A stretch of 64,000 nucleotides of DNA from assembly GCA_005656395.1 (NCBI GenBank), contig SRSI01000052.1, positions 186,001 through 250,000 on the forward strand. Direction: 5' to 3'. A program made the translations under genes and the position numbers. The notes below the pieces were generated by a model. That model did not search any database. It was not told where the DNA came from and saw only the letters and a program-made list of their open reading frames with translations. Shown piece after piece: positions 1 through 12,726 of this stretch. Within the stretch, counting starts at the first letter, position 1, and every line of letters begins with the position of its first letter. This stretch comes from Strongyloides papillosus (Eukaryota > Nematoda > Chromadorea > Rhabditida > Strongyloididae).

Positions 1-3000
1 CCGTAAAATAAAACATTACATCGGTCATGAGAAAATTAACCGAAAGTGAGAATTGCAAGTGTAGAAAATTATTTACTAATAAAAGTTGTAGACAGATATT
101 TTAAACATCCGATGACGTGAATTTTATATTTTAATAATTGTTAATTTACTTATAATAAATATTTTTAGCTAAAAGAAATAAGACAAGAAGTAATAAATTA
201 TTTTTTTCCATTTAATATATATTCTAATTACATATAACTGTAAAAAAAAGACGAATTGTTGAAGTTCATCTTTTAATTAATAAATACATTATCAAGTGTA
301 TAAAAAGATGTCTGTTATCAATTATTGTATGTAGATAGGAAAAAAGTACAAAATGGTATTGACACTTGTAAAATTTAATTTGATTAAGCAAAAAAGAATA
401 ATTTAACGAGCGTGTTCATATCATAATAAAACGATTGTCATCTATCTATATTCTATATTATAAAATACTTTTACAAATAAGTTTTGAAAGAAGGCGTATG
501 TTTTTTTTACCTATAACATTATTATTACATAAAATATAATGTTTAAACACACAATTGCATGATATGACTAGGGTAGTTGATATATATTAATATATATTAT
601 TATATATTAATGTATACAAAATGTAAGATAAGATCAACAATAATCCGTTCATTAATGAAGGCATCATAAATATTTTGGATGTTGATATGGCACGCAATTA
701 AAATGGTGATGAATAGAAGCAATACACATGTTACAATATTTACTGATCCTAGCGATAATCTGTTTTTAATTGAAAGTAATAGTCTTATAAATAAATTATG
801 ACATTAAATTTAGAAACATTAGTTAAAATTATACTAATATAAGTAACAAAGAGTTTTCTATAAACGATTGATATCCACATTTATACAACATTTGTTAAAT
901 TAATTCTTTATTAATTAAATTTCTCATAAGTATCAATACAGTAGATAGTATAGTTATTAAAAATATAAAAAATTTATGAGAATATGTTGAAATTTTAATA
1001 AGAAAAATGACAAACCATATTTATGTATTTATATAAAAATTTTCAAAAGTAATATATATAAAAAATATTGAAATAGACAAATAAACAGTAACAAGTTAAT
1101 AAGTATCTTAAACTATGTAAATGTGGCATTTATTAAATTTGGCTTTAAAATGAAATGAAAAAAATAGCTAGAATAGAATATTACAAGCTAATATGATGGT
1201 TAATTAAAGAATATCCGCCTTTTTATAGGAATGATACTCCTTTGTCGGTTAAACTAACACTAAATTGCCAAAATGTTTTATCTCGGTCAGGGAAATGAAA
1301 TATAACCTTTAGCATTAAATAAAAACATAATGGAATGTGGCAAATCAGCTTGTAAACGACAATTTCTCAGGCATCTTGTACAAAATTGTTCTCACACTAA
1401 ATGGTATGTTGTTATTGATAGTTAAAGACAAAAGAAATATGGCCATGTGGTATTCAGTCTCATATTTTATGAGGAATAAGTAGCTTTTTAGATAACAAGT
1501 AAGTAAAAAGTGTTGAATTAACTTCAACATGATTGAGAATAAGTGGAATTGTGGTAATATTTGTGAATATTAAGTATATTTTCAATATCAGCATATGATT
1601 GATGAAGTTGATTTAAAGTCAATTCGTTTACCACTAATAAATTAGACTTGGCGGCTATAATCACAGTTAAGGTGGGCAATAACAGGGCTTTTAGCAGATC
1701 TTATTATTTGTTACACTACATAATAAAATATGATATTAAAGAGAAACAAGAGTAAAATTTATGCCAGAATCAGGAAATATTAAGAAAGAAAATAAGATCT
1801 CTAACAGGATAACAGATTAACTTTTGGTTTTTTGTACTACAAGATATGTATCTCTAATGACATATTATTAATAAAACTACATATTGACAAAATATATATA
1901 TATCTATTTTTTTTTAAACTTGATAATTTATTTATTACTTAATGCTTTTAAACTACCGTAACTTGAAATAATGTTGCGGTCTCATTTAAATATATTAGAA
2001 ATAAATATATGAATTAAGTAAGATTGAAGATAAATTTATCATTAATTGAGTTAATACATGTTCATTTTAAAAATATTTCCTATATTATTGAAAAAGATTA
2101 GAATGAAGGCATGACAAGGGCAAAATATATAAGCTTTTTGAATCCATGTCATTTGTGTGATGATACTTTTTTTAAAAGAAACACGATTAAGATGTCTTTA
2201 AATGTAACATTTACAGATGACTGAACAAATTTTTGAAGAACGAATGCGGCTACAGCTGTGATGTATACAAAAATATGAAAGATAAACTGTATAACATTCT
2301 TCAAAAACAATTCCAGGCCACTGAGCATCATTTAGTCGGTATATTTTATATAAAGGAATATATCTCAACAATTAATTAGAAATGTAATCTATATTATATC
2401 TTGAGTATTTTAAGCTAATCTAGTAATACTTTTAACTTTTTCAAAATTATTTATAAAACAATTATCAATAGACAAATAATACAGATGTGCGAAAAGTATA
2501 AGAAGTATTTATATTAAAATTTGGTTGAAGGTATATAAAAAACTGACATGTGTAAAAGAAAATTTATAAGCGGTTAGAAAATAATAAAGTAATGTTAAAT
2601 GATATGGTTGATCCTTAAAGCTTATGGAGTCAATCTTGATATATTTACTAAATAGTAGTAAACTTTAAAAAGACTTTATATTAAAAGGCAGTACTTTAAC
2701 ATTTTTACTAATAATGGTTGTAAAGGATTTTAAAATGTCGTATGGTAGCAGAAAATGATTGTTTTATTGGTGTTTATATAAAGAAATAGTAGTAAATGGA
2801 TGATAATCAAAACATGACTTGCCATGTTTATATAGAAATTTATATTTATATATAAACTAAATGTAATTATCAATAGTAAATTAATATATATCAAATGTCT
2901 TGTACTAATTTTCTTATCTTGATTACAAATCTACACAGAGGTAATGAAATGATATGTGTTTGCAAAATAATTTATTAACTTTATATAATGTAATTTTATT

Positions 3001-4305
3001 ATAGTACATATATATAAATTATTTTACTACTATTATTATTTAATTATTTATAATAAAAATAAATAGTTAACACTTTAAAATTTATTGTCAGGTGGTGGAG
3101 AAAGAACTTCTAATTGTTACAATATATATTTCCATACTTTGCACCACTTATAGCTCTTATAGTGTAGAATGATGTTAAAGATAATACTCAAAGTTTCACT
3201 TTCGTTTACTTAGCTGGTAAAGAGAGATTTTTGTAATAGAGGCAATACACTAAAGTCTCCCAAGATGGAAGTATCTAAAGGTTTTATAAATTGAGAAATA
3301 ATAACCATATGTCTAAGATGATTGTTTCAGATTATGTTGAATAGAGATTAAAATGTTGGCTCATGCTTCCGCAAATAATAAATATGGATGAAAAGAGAAT
3401 GATGATGTGAAATGATGATATCTTATAAATATAATAATCACAATTCTTCAAACAAATGTAATCTCTTGAGATTTTTTTAAAATAATTTTAACTTATAAGC
3501 TATTAAAAATATGTAGTTATTATTCACTTGAGGTGTTAACATATGTTCGCAGTTAAGGTGAGTAAAAAGAAATACGTAAAATAACTTTGACACTAATTCT
3601 GACACACTATCTAACACACTGGCTAACAAAATATAATATATGTATATATATACATATAATATATTTTAACAATTAATTTTTACTTAATGCCAGAAGAAAC
3701 AGGCAGTGTTAAAGATTATCTAAAACATTATTTAAGATCAATGACGATCTGTTTCTAAGATTTATGTGTACATATATTCTTTTTCTTGGATTTAGTATAG
3801 TGTTGCAATTTATCACAACTAATCAAAACCACCATATGTATTTAATAGGCACTTTAATGTTATTTAGAAATTTATTAGAATGACAGGGATGTAATTTACG
3901 GGCAAGAAAAGTGTTATAATGTAGGGTTACATTTCATAAATCATTATAAATAAAATTTATTAAATATTGTTAATATCTAAATATTGTTTGCACTTAACAT
4001 TATAATCTTTTCTTTATAAATATATATAATTTATAAAAAAAATAACCAAAATAATCAGATAAGAGATATACCCAAATGTGTATTTTATTGTAAATTTAAT
4101 ACACATCACTTCTTAGTTATATTGAATGAAAAAAATTAGTCTAATGGCAAATGCTCGTTATTAACAGTTTACAAGCACATTAATCCAAAACATTATACAA
4201 CAAATCAAATTTTGTGACGGTGTCCTGTCATTTCTTTAAATAGAAAATAACCAGTAATTGTGTGCATTATTTTTATAATATTTAAAGAAATTTTTTTAAG
4301 TTATA
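1..4305. other. Gene-poor A+T-rich region
   Basis: More than 4 kb without a convincing gene. Open frames are at most about 61 codons, lack plausible splice partners and match no family I know. The best is a 60-codon minus-strand frame at 2149-2331 with one hydrophobic stretch, which I do not call. The stretch holds A/T microsatellites (580-617 and around 3626-3665) and long A or T runs. It may carry upstream regulatory sequence or unseen 5' exons of the ankyrin gene that begins at 4306, or intergenic sequence beyond a gene outside the window. I see no tRNA or SL RNA sequence in it. Confidence 0.6.
580..617. repeat. Imperfect TA microsatellite
   Basis: A run made almost only of TATATATTAA-type units in an intergenic position. 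Simple-sequence DNA; no function is implied. Confidence 0.6.
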
Positions 4306-7300
4306 ATGGAGTATGGAACAGCAGGATTACAAGACTCTGTATTGAAAGCTATTATTTCAAATGATAGAGTAAGTTAAGATATTAATTTTTTTCGCTATAA
4401 TTTCTATATATACTGTAATTATTTTAGTCCTCAAATTTAAATACTACCAATGTTAAAAAAGTTTCTAATTCTCGGAAAAATTCTGTAGTCGGAGAATCAC
4501 AAATTTTTGACATTGATGATCGAGCTAAAGTAAATTTAAATCAAATTGCAAACATTTCAAAAGGTTTAGCGGTAAAGTCTCAAAAAATGGTAAGTTGACA
4601 ATTTAAAGTTCACGTTATTGACAACAAAATTTCTGCCAAAACTTTAGAATCTTTTATCTTTACTTTCCTATATAACAAGTAAAAATTGATGCGCGAGTAA
4701 TTGTTACCGGCTTTCCTTTGATTAAAAGAAATAATTGAAATGAGTTAACTACCAAATAGCGGTGGTATTACTTTCATCATATTTATAAGTTAAATTAAAA
4801 ATGACATTTAAACTATTTTTATCACTTAAAAAGATAAATATATGTGAGGTATTATGTGAAAATTATGACACCTACATGTGTAGTTAATCACATGTCATAA
4901 GCTTCAAAATATACAAAATAAGGACGATTGACAAATATAAGTGATTTAGGTAAAGAATGTTGTACAACAAACGCCAATAGGAGATTATCCGGTTATGAAG
5001 ATGTTGAAATGATTAAGTATTGTCACTTTAGCTATTCTTAAGATCAACTTTCTAACATTTATTCATCTAAAATCGGATTAGAAATATATATGTTATAAAA
5101 TATTGTTTACATGATTTTATATATTCACACCTAATGGAAAGCTATTAAAGTAGTAATTAATCATTAGCACACTTATAGATAATGAACTCAATAATTCAGA
5201 ACCCAATCAATCATTAAAACATTATTTAATAGTTATTATTAAGTTAAATTAGTAGGATATAAACAATATAATCGACCTTTAGATTTCATGACTCAATTTA
5301 GTATATTGAAAGAAAGTAACTCGTAATATAATGTGATACTTATTTTCTTCAATTGCCATATCGTTGATTACAATCTTTGTATTACAAATATAAAGTAAAA
5401 TATTACAATTAACGATGGCAACTGTGTGTCACTTTTCTTAATGATTAATTATGTAATTTTTTGACATGAAGATCTGGTGTTGACAACATCACTGATCATA
5501 TTGGACCGCTAGTACCATTTAATGAAATGATTTTACAATGAATATAAAACTTTAAAGATATAATACACTTAAACAGACGAAATTACTTTGTTGTAAAATT
5601 GAATAATATAGAGTGTTATATAAATTTAGAAAATTTATAATAAAAAATATAAACATTTGTTATTGTAAATAAATAGAATTTTACTATTCTAAAGTTATTG
5701 TTGGTATATTGGAAAAAAATACGAAAATTATGTTATTTAAAACAAAAAAAAATTAACATTTAAAAAAGATTTTAAATATAAAGACATGATACTTTTTCGT
5801 GAAAGTAAATTGTAGTGCCTTTCATTTTTATGAGGGCATCATTAAATAAATAATGATTCAATTAATTTTCTCATAATTTACTGTATATATTTAAATCGGA
5901 AAATTTAAAAGATGTAAAAAAAGGAAAGTTTAAGTTAGAGGTGCAAAGTAATTTTTTTTGAAACGTTATTTATTACTGTTTTACCACAATTAATATAAAT
6001 GGGTAGGATTTTTTAGTGTGTAAGACAAATGAAAATTTAAAAAAAATATATTATATAGATTTCGACATGAACTTTTATATTAGTTAAGCTAGTTATCATT
6101 GACATAACAAATAAAAATTTGAGAGTTATATATATACATATATATATTTATATAACATATAAAATATATATATTGGATCGTTCATTGAAGATAAAAGAAA
6201 CCGCATATTTTTTTAATTCACATGTGTTTATAGAATATTTAAGTTATAATAAACTTTAGAAATATGAGCATCTTCACATTTAATAACATTCAAAATATAC
6301 CAATAATAAAAGGTCGTTGATTATTGTTAATAAAGATTTATTTATTTTTTTAAAATTTTGACATCAAAAGAAAATTTGAATGCCGTTTGGGTAGAAGATA
6401 ATTGAGACAATAATATCAAGTAAATCTTTGAATATCTTTATAAATAATACTATAAGATGTCTTTTATTTAATATGTCTGACAATAGGAATACCTTTGGGA
6501 AATTGATATTTAATGGATTATTTTGTGATATGTAAAGATAATGCATGTAGAGAAAGGAAGATGATATTATAAAATAGAGTTAATCAGTTGAGATTGAAAT
6601 TATTAATGTTTGAATGATATTATTTATCAAATAATAGATTAAGAAGTATGATATTATTATAAGATCATTGGTTGTTGTATATTATTTGATATTTCTTTTT
6701 TACCATATCTTAACAATGCCTTCCTTTAGAACACTTGACTCTATTTACTAACTACTATAATTGTTTTGTAAAAAGAAAGATTAAACGAAAAAGTATTATG
6801 ATGAGTAAGATAATAGTATCGAGATTATTAAATTGTCCATATGTTGTTGACTTTCAAAATAATCTTGCATTTTTGGGTCATTTACAGTTTTTCTTCTTAT
6901 TACGTAATTTGGTAGGTCTTTATCTTCTGCCGACATTATTTAATAAGTATAAAAAGAAGTTTTATTAAGTGACTTAAGGTCAAATAAAAAAATGAAATTT
7001 GATATATTGAATGATGATGTGTCGTTTTAAATAGTTTACTGTAAATTTTGTTGTTTACAAATGTTTAAAATTTTAAATCTTGTGTTGAAATATATAATAA
7101 TTGTTTATGAAATATATCAATTTCTACTATTTATATTTGATTAAATTTGTACTCCAATATTACTATTTTTAACATGCAAAAATATTTTTTTACAAATGTT
7201 ATATGTTAGAAAAAAAAAGTTGATAAAAGAAAGAAATTGTAATTAACATTATTAGATAAACCTTCTTACAACTATATTAAAATGCCGATAATAATAACAT

Positions 7301-9298
7301 ATCAGATGTCAAATTAATGAATTTTAAAATTTGTTACGTAACAATGATTATAATCAAGAAGTTTTGGCTAATTTGTTTCTAGTCGCTGTCTTTGTAATAT
7401 TTAAGCACTCCTTTCCGGTAAATAGTATTTTTGCTTCTCATTGACAGCAGATGAACTCAATCAATCGTGGCTAATCTTTTAAGGTCTTCCAATTAGCCGC
7501 TCCTTAGCACTTTCTTTACACATACCGATCATTCCGATAATCTGGCCAAATAAGGGAGAGTACCTTCTGATTAGTTATATGATTATCGGATGTCATTACC
7601 GGACAATTCTTTGAAATAATAGTATTTATTTATTGTTTAAGTAATATATTATAAATCTTTGTAGAGTTATGATGAATTTGAAGCAATGCCGATAAAGTAT
7701 TTGAAAATGATAATGGATGGTGATATTGAGAAGTTGAAAAATGAATTAAAAGAAAATGAGAATCATATTAACGGAATTTATCTTTTAAATAATAGTTATA
7801 CATTATTACATTACACTGTGTTATTTCAAAAAGAGAAAGTATTAAAACTTTTAATAGAGTTAGGAGCTGATGTAAATAGTCGAAGTGTAAGTACATATAA
7901 AGATTAATTGAAATTTATATCATAATCAGATTTTATTACTTTTAAATAACTTGTATATTTACTTTTAGAATATGGGTTTTTCACCATTGCATTTAGCTTC
8001 ACGTAATCAAGACTACAATATGATTGATTTACTGATTATACCTACAGTAAGTTTTATTGTCAAACTTTTTTCAACATTTGTTAGATAATTTCACTTATTG
8101 TCTTAAAATAATGTAGTGTTATAATTTTTATTTTAAGATGATTTATGTGATTGAAGAAAAAATTTAATTTTAATAGAGAAGAGTATTAATATTTATAAAA
8201 ACTCTAATATCTCAATGATTATCGAGTCTTGTTAGGTGATTAATTAAATTCACACATTGATAGTCTTACATTGATATTTATATATATATATAATTTATCA
8301 ATTAGACTAATATTTACACTTCTAACATTTTTGCGCACATTTTTAATAGAGTATAATTGAGTTATAATTAAAGAATTAGGAATAAAATATCTTAATACAT
8401 ATACAGTACATCTAATAACACATCTTTTGTCTTCAAAACAGTAACTTAGTAACACTCTTAATAATTTTGATTTATATTTATATAAAAAGATAACTCAAAA
8501 CAAAAGTAGATTCGTTCTATTGAAAAAGTAATTTGTTGACAAATTATCAGCTTTTTCGATAATATTAAATAAACAAAAAATCTTTTAAAGTGGTAGTTTA
8601 TACGATTGTCATTAGGACAGTTATTTGATCAGATATTAGCATTAGTAAATTTAATTCAATCAATGTGTTGATTGAGATAGGACATATAATTAAACAAGCT
8701 AGAAGAAAAGTTTATTGGTACTGTATATTAAAGAAATATTGTATTTTGAAGGTGTATTGAAGTGACTTTTATTTGTCAAAGCTATGTGTGAGATTAGAGG
8801 AATCAATCTCATTTAGTTGGAGGGATAGGAAGAATTATATTTTCAAGATAAGGGACTTACAATTTCATAAAAATATCTACTATTAAAAAAATTTTTTACA
8901 GATGCTGATAAGTATGCATTAGATGTTGAAGGAATGACATATGCTGATAGACTCTTTTTGGCGGAAATAAGTAATAACTCAGAACATGATAATTTACATG
9001 CCAAATATCGTGAAATTTTTAAAAATTTTAATGATTCTTCATACGTATCAAAATGTTCCAAAAAAAATACACCTGTTGTATTAAGTAAAAGTATAAAATG
9101 CAGATCCGTTTCACAAGAAATTAAAAGTAAAAAAGAAGTTGAATCAAATGGAGTTTTTAGGAAAAAAACATTTCTGTATGGATTAAATAAGATAATGGGA
9201 ACAGCAACAAATCGTGTCCGTCACCGTAGTCGTAGGTTATTTGTTATTCATATTTTATACAATTCGGCATATTACTTTTCAGGATGATTGTACTGTAA
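4306..9298 (+). CDS. Ankyrin-repeat protein, five or six exons with one 3.1-kb intron
   Basis: Proposed exons: 4306-4368, 4428-4589, 7665-7886, 7969-8046 (or 8050), 8902-9235, 9283-9298. The joins of exons 1-2, 2-3 and 3-4 are phase 0 with GTAAGT donors and TTTTAG/TTGTAG acceptors. Exons 1-2 encode a Ser/Asn-rich leader starting MEYGTAGLQDSV. Exons 3-4 encode one clear ankyrin repeat (LLHYTVLFQKEKVLKLLIELGAD) interrupted here only by my quotation, and the start of a second (SPLHLASRN). Exon 5 completes the second repeat (ADKYALDVEGMTYADRL) and then gives a basic tail. The final intron (GTTATT...TTTTCAG) would end the protein in RRMIVL; if unspliced the frame stops at 9287. About 300 residues. 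Ankyrin repeats bind other proteins, but the partner and family are unknown. The exon 4-5 join does not keep frame with the best donor (see findings). Linking exons 1-2 to the rest across the long intron is inference. Confidence 0.6.
6127..6173. repeat. TA-rich microsatellite inside the ankyrin gene intron
   Basis: Alternating T and A with a few interruptions, lying in the long second intron of the ankyrin-repeat gene. Simple sequence only. Confidence 0.55.
7331..7620. promoter_or_regulatory. Candidate intronic enhancer or alternative promoter
   Basis: A non-coding island within the long intron, ending about 45 nt before exon 3. My hand count for 7381-7620 is 89 G or C in 240 (37%), against roughly 20% around it. 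It begins with a perfect 14-bp palindrome at 7331-7344 centred on GTTACGTAAC, the consensus site of PAR/NFIL3-type bZIP factors. A perfect 12-bp palindrome, TGATTATAATCA (7345-7356), directly abuts it and resembles paired homeodomain sites. Farther on, a 10-bp inverted repeat (TCCGATAATC at 7533-7542, its complement at 7581-7590) contains GATAA cores. No frame in it is open enough to be an exon. It could instead be a structured non-coding RNA. Function is inference. Confidence 0.4.
8278..8297. repeat. Short TA repeat in intron
   Basis: A short alternating TA run in the intron between exons 4 and 5 of the ankyrin-repeat gene. Confidence 0.5.
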
Positions 9299-12200
9299 TA
9301 ATGATGTATATTAAATCAAATCATTACCAAAGTTATTTATTTATTATAACAATATCAAAATAGTCGGATATCTTTTAAATTATTGTTATAATTACTTTAT
9401 CTATTGTATATATAAATATCATGATCTACCTAATATACTCATATATTTTATCTATGCTCATTGATTTGACTTTTTCTCTTTTAATATTAACAATAAACTC
9501 CCGATTATAATTATTTCCTCTTAACAATTTAATGCTTCGGTTCACATTAATTAAATCTATACTTTCATGTATTTATAAGAGAAAATGACTTTGAAAAAGT
9601 CGGTATGAATAACAAAGAAACATTAATATTAACTTTGATTATTTTATTATAACATACTGAAACATATGTTTTTATGATTCCTTACATTATCTTATTATTA
9701 TTATTGCATGTTGAGAAAATTTTTTTTCTATAAATATATATATTTATAGATGAGTAGGAAATTTATATATAACAAGAGTTTCTCTATTTACAGTATCTGT
9801 TGAATAGGGATTTTTAAATATTTTTATTATGTTTATTTAACAGATATGTAGATTAATATTAACATTTGTTTTATGCAAGGTGACAATCTGTATAATTAGA
9901 TTTTATCTAAAGAGTAAGCTGTTAAAAATATACTATTCATGTTGAAAATTTTTCTGCAAATATATGACTTATAAACATACAAAAGGCAGTGTTAATATCA
10001 TGAATTACAATTGACAATATAAATAGAAAATTTAACAAAATTAATATTAAAGACAACACAAATATCCATATATAGTTGAAGGTCTTTTTAATCATATTTA
10101 TTTAAAATGTGTTTATTTTTAATATTGAAAACATAAAAATGACAGATGCCAGTAGTTGATTTTATCTTTTGAAATAACGAAAGGATTATTGTAGTAAAAA
10201 GTTTAATTAATTAGCAATCAAATTATATACATGATATTATAAAATATTATTTAAAATGTAGATTGTGAAATTAATTTTTACTTTCAATAAATGTCATTCA
10301 TTATTTTATCTAAAATTATGTGTTCTTACATATAAATTGAAAAAGGTGAAAAAAAATGATATATAGAGTAATATGATGATGACATATCAAGTATAGTTGG
10401 TAAATTGAAGGATAATTTACAAGTGAAATATATATATCTTAATTTGATGTTAAAGGTTATTTCTATACTATAATCAAGTTAATTAAATTAATAAATTGTA
10501 AATTTACTGAGAATGTGCAATAATTTGTTAACAACGCATCTGTAGTCATAAAAAATAAAATAACAATTTCTTTTTATTATATTTTATGGTTTTTGGCAGT
10601 TTAGAAGGGACCACAATTATTTAATATCATTTCTTATTATAGCCATAGGTGTTGTAAACCAATTTAATATCATTACATTTTTCACTTTAAACATAAAGAA
10701 TTGTACTATAAAATTGAGATTTTCTGCAAATCATTTGATAATTAAATACTTTATTAACATAACAATCTCAATAATATTTGTATTAAATACATGATTGCAT
10801 ACATAAAATTTGCACAAATTAAAAATTTTATATTTTAATAGAAATTTTTTAAAGTAAGGGATTGTATATCTTTTGTTTGTAAATAAAAATTGTTTAAAAA
10901 TTTGATATATCATTTTTTTTAAAGGTAATTTGATACATAATTATTTGAAATATAACATCTATACTATTATTATTTATTTATTCAATGAAAATGATAAACA
11001 AAGTGATATTATCATTTTAATTTATGATTTTAATACTTCACATTAGAATTTTTTTCATTGCCATCCAAAACATATATAAAAGTTTGTATTTAATAACAAT
11101 CAACATTCATACATTATTTTATTTGTGGTAATAAAAAAAGTTAATAACAAAAAGTTATAAAAAACTTCTAGTGTTAATTATTGAAAATATCTTAATTTCC
11201 CATTATATTATGAGAATTTAACTTGTTTATATGATAGTGTTTAAAAAGACAATAAATGTTACACTTTTTATAACATTCTAAAAAGTTTTATCGATAATCA
11301 AAAGGTTATTATACTTTTATAATTGAATTACTCTTCATGATATAGTATTTATCTCTTTACTACTATGGGAAAGAAATATATATGTTATATATAAAATCAT
11401 TTTTTGTTAAGTTTGAGAATATAATTATGTTTGGTTATTTAGTATGTTTTGCGATTTTTGTGGCAGTATAATAAATAAATAATGGTGTAAATAAAATCCT
11501 TCAATATTGATAGTTTAATACAGTGTGAAACAATACTCCGAATACAAAAATTGTCAATTTGGAACATTATAAAAAAATTTGATATCAACTTAAATTTTTA
11601 TAATAATTAAAAGAAATATTTGAGACTAATCTAAATCGGAAAAAATAATTTATTCTAAATATTCATCTCCATATTGACATTAAGAATAACTTTTTTTACA
11701 ATTTCAAGTTTTAAATATAATTTTCATTTCTTTCAAATTATATTATTTTTATATCCAACTTAAACTAATAAAGTTTTGTTGTACTAAACAAAATAATTTC
11801 AAAAATAATAACAGCGAGAATTTCTTATTATTTATAAAATTTTCTGCTATAGTACTATTTAAAAAATTGTTTATTTTCAAGAAATTTTATAACTAAATTA
11901 CTGGAATATTAAAGAGTTTCTTTTTATTTTTAACAGATTTATATGTAGCTCTCTTTCTTAAAAAATAAATAAATTAACGAAAACATTATTTTTGAGATAT
12001 ATTAATCAACAATAACTATTGTTTTAATTTTTAATTTCTTTTATGTTTTGTAAATTATATCATATAATTATTTTATTAGAAAAATAAAATTTTTATATCT
12101 TAAAAAAGGAAGATAAATATCTTATCTTAATACTTTTTTTTTAAAACAATTTATATAATTCCTTAGTTAGTAGATAAATTCGATGATTTCATTTTATCTA

Positions 12201-12726
12201 CTTTAAAATTAATATAAATTGGTCAATTTCTGGTGAAAAATGATATTTAAACATGTTTTATGATTACCAATAATGTTGTTTCTTTTTTTAAGTGTCTTAT
12301 TGTGTTAAGCAATCCATTATTATAATATTATTTATTAGAATGGAGATTTCAATTAATTAGTGAGATAGTATTATAACGTAATTTTTTTATGTTGTATAAT
12401 ATTTTTTACTGGTGTAAAAGACCTAGAAAAAACATTTATAGTTTTTCTATTAATTTTATAATTAGTAGATTTACCAAAAAATACTTTTTATATAAGAAAT
12501 TTAAAAAAAGAAAATAAAGTTTTTATTTTTAAAAACAAATAAGCTATAAATAAAAATAATTTTATTCAAATATATTTTTTTATTATTAAAAATAACAAAA
12601 TTTTATATTTAATCAGTTGAAAAGACCAAGAGAAAATTTATTACAATAATAATACTGTGTCTTATACAATTATAAGTAAGATCTAGAAGTATATTAGGAA
12701 TTTGTATGTTTAAAGCTATCTACGTA
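9299..12726. other. A+T-rich intergenic region
   Basis: About 3.4 kb between the 3' end of the ankyrin gene and the 3' end of vha-19 (convergent). No open frame longer than 60 codons looks coding on either strand, and I see no RNA gene. The stretch is dominated by T and A runs. Confidence 0.6.

Noticed and set aside
2149..2331. 60-codon minus-strand frame with a hydrophobic stretch.
   Set aside because: No splice partner, no recognised family, and a length expected by chance over several kb.
3626..3665. Near-palindromic TATA-rich tract that could form a cruciform.
   Set aside because: Simple alternating AT sequence; the symmetry follows from the repeat and is imperfect outside the core.
1759..3780. 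Two short frames starting ATGCCAGAA (near 1761 and 3685), each about 100-140 nt after a CAGTTAAGGTG word, suggesting a diverged duplication.
   Set aside because: The peptides are only about 19-23 codons, similarity beyond the shared words is weak and the spacing differs. Chance in low-complexity sequence is sufficient.
6364..6968. Open frames at 6364-6546 (-) and 6735-6968 (+) inside the ankyrin intron as possible nested genes.
   Set aside because: Low-complexity Ile/Phe/Lys/Asn composition typical of translated A+T-rich spacer, with no motif or supporting splice site.
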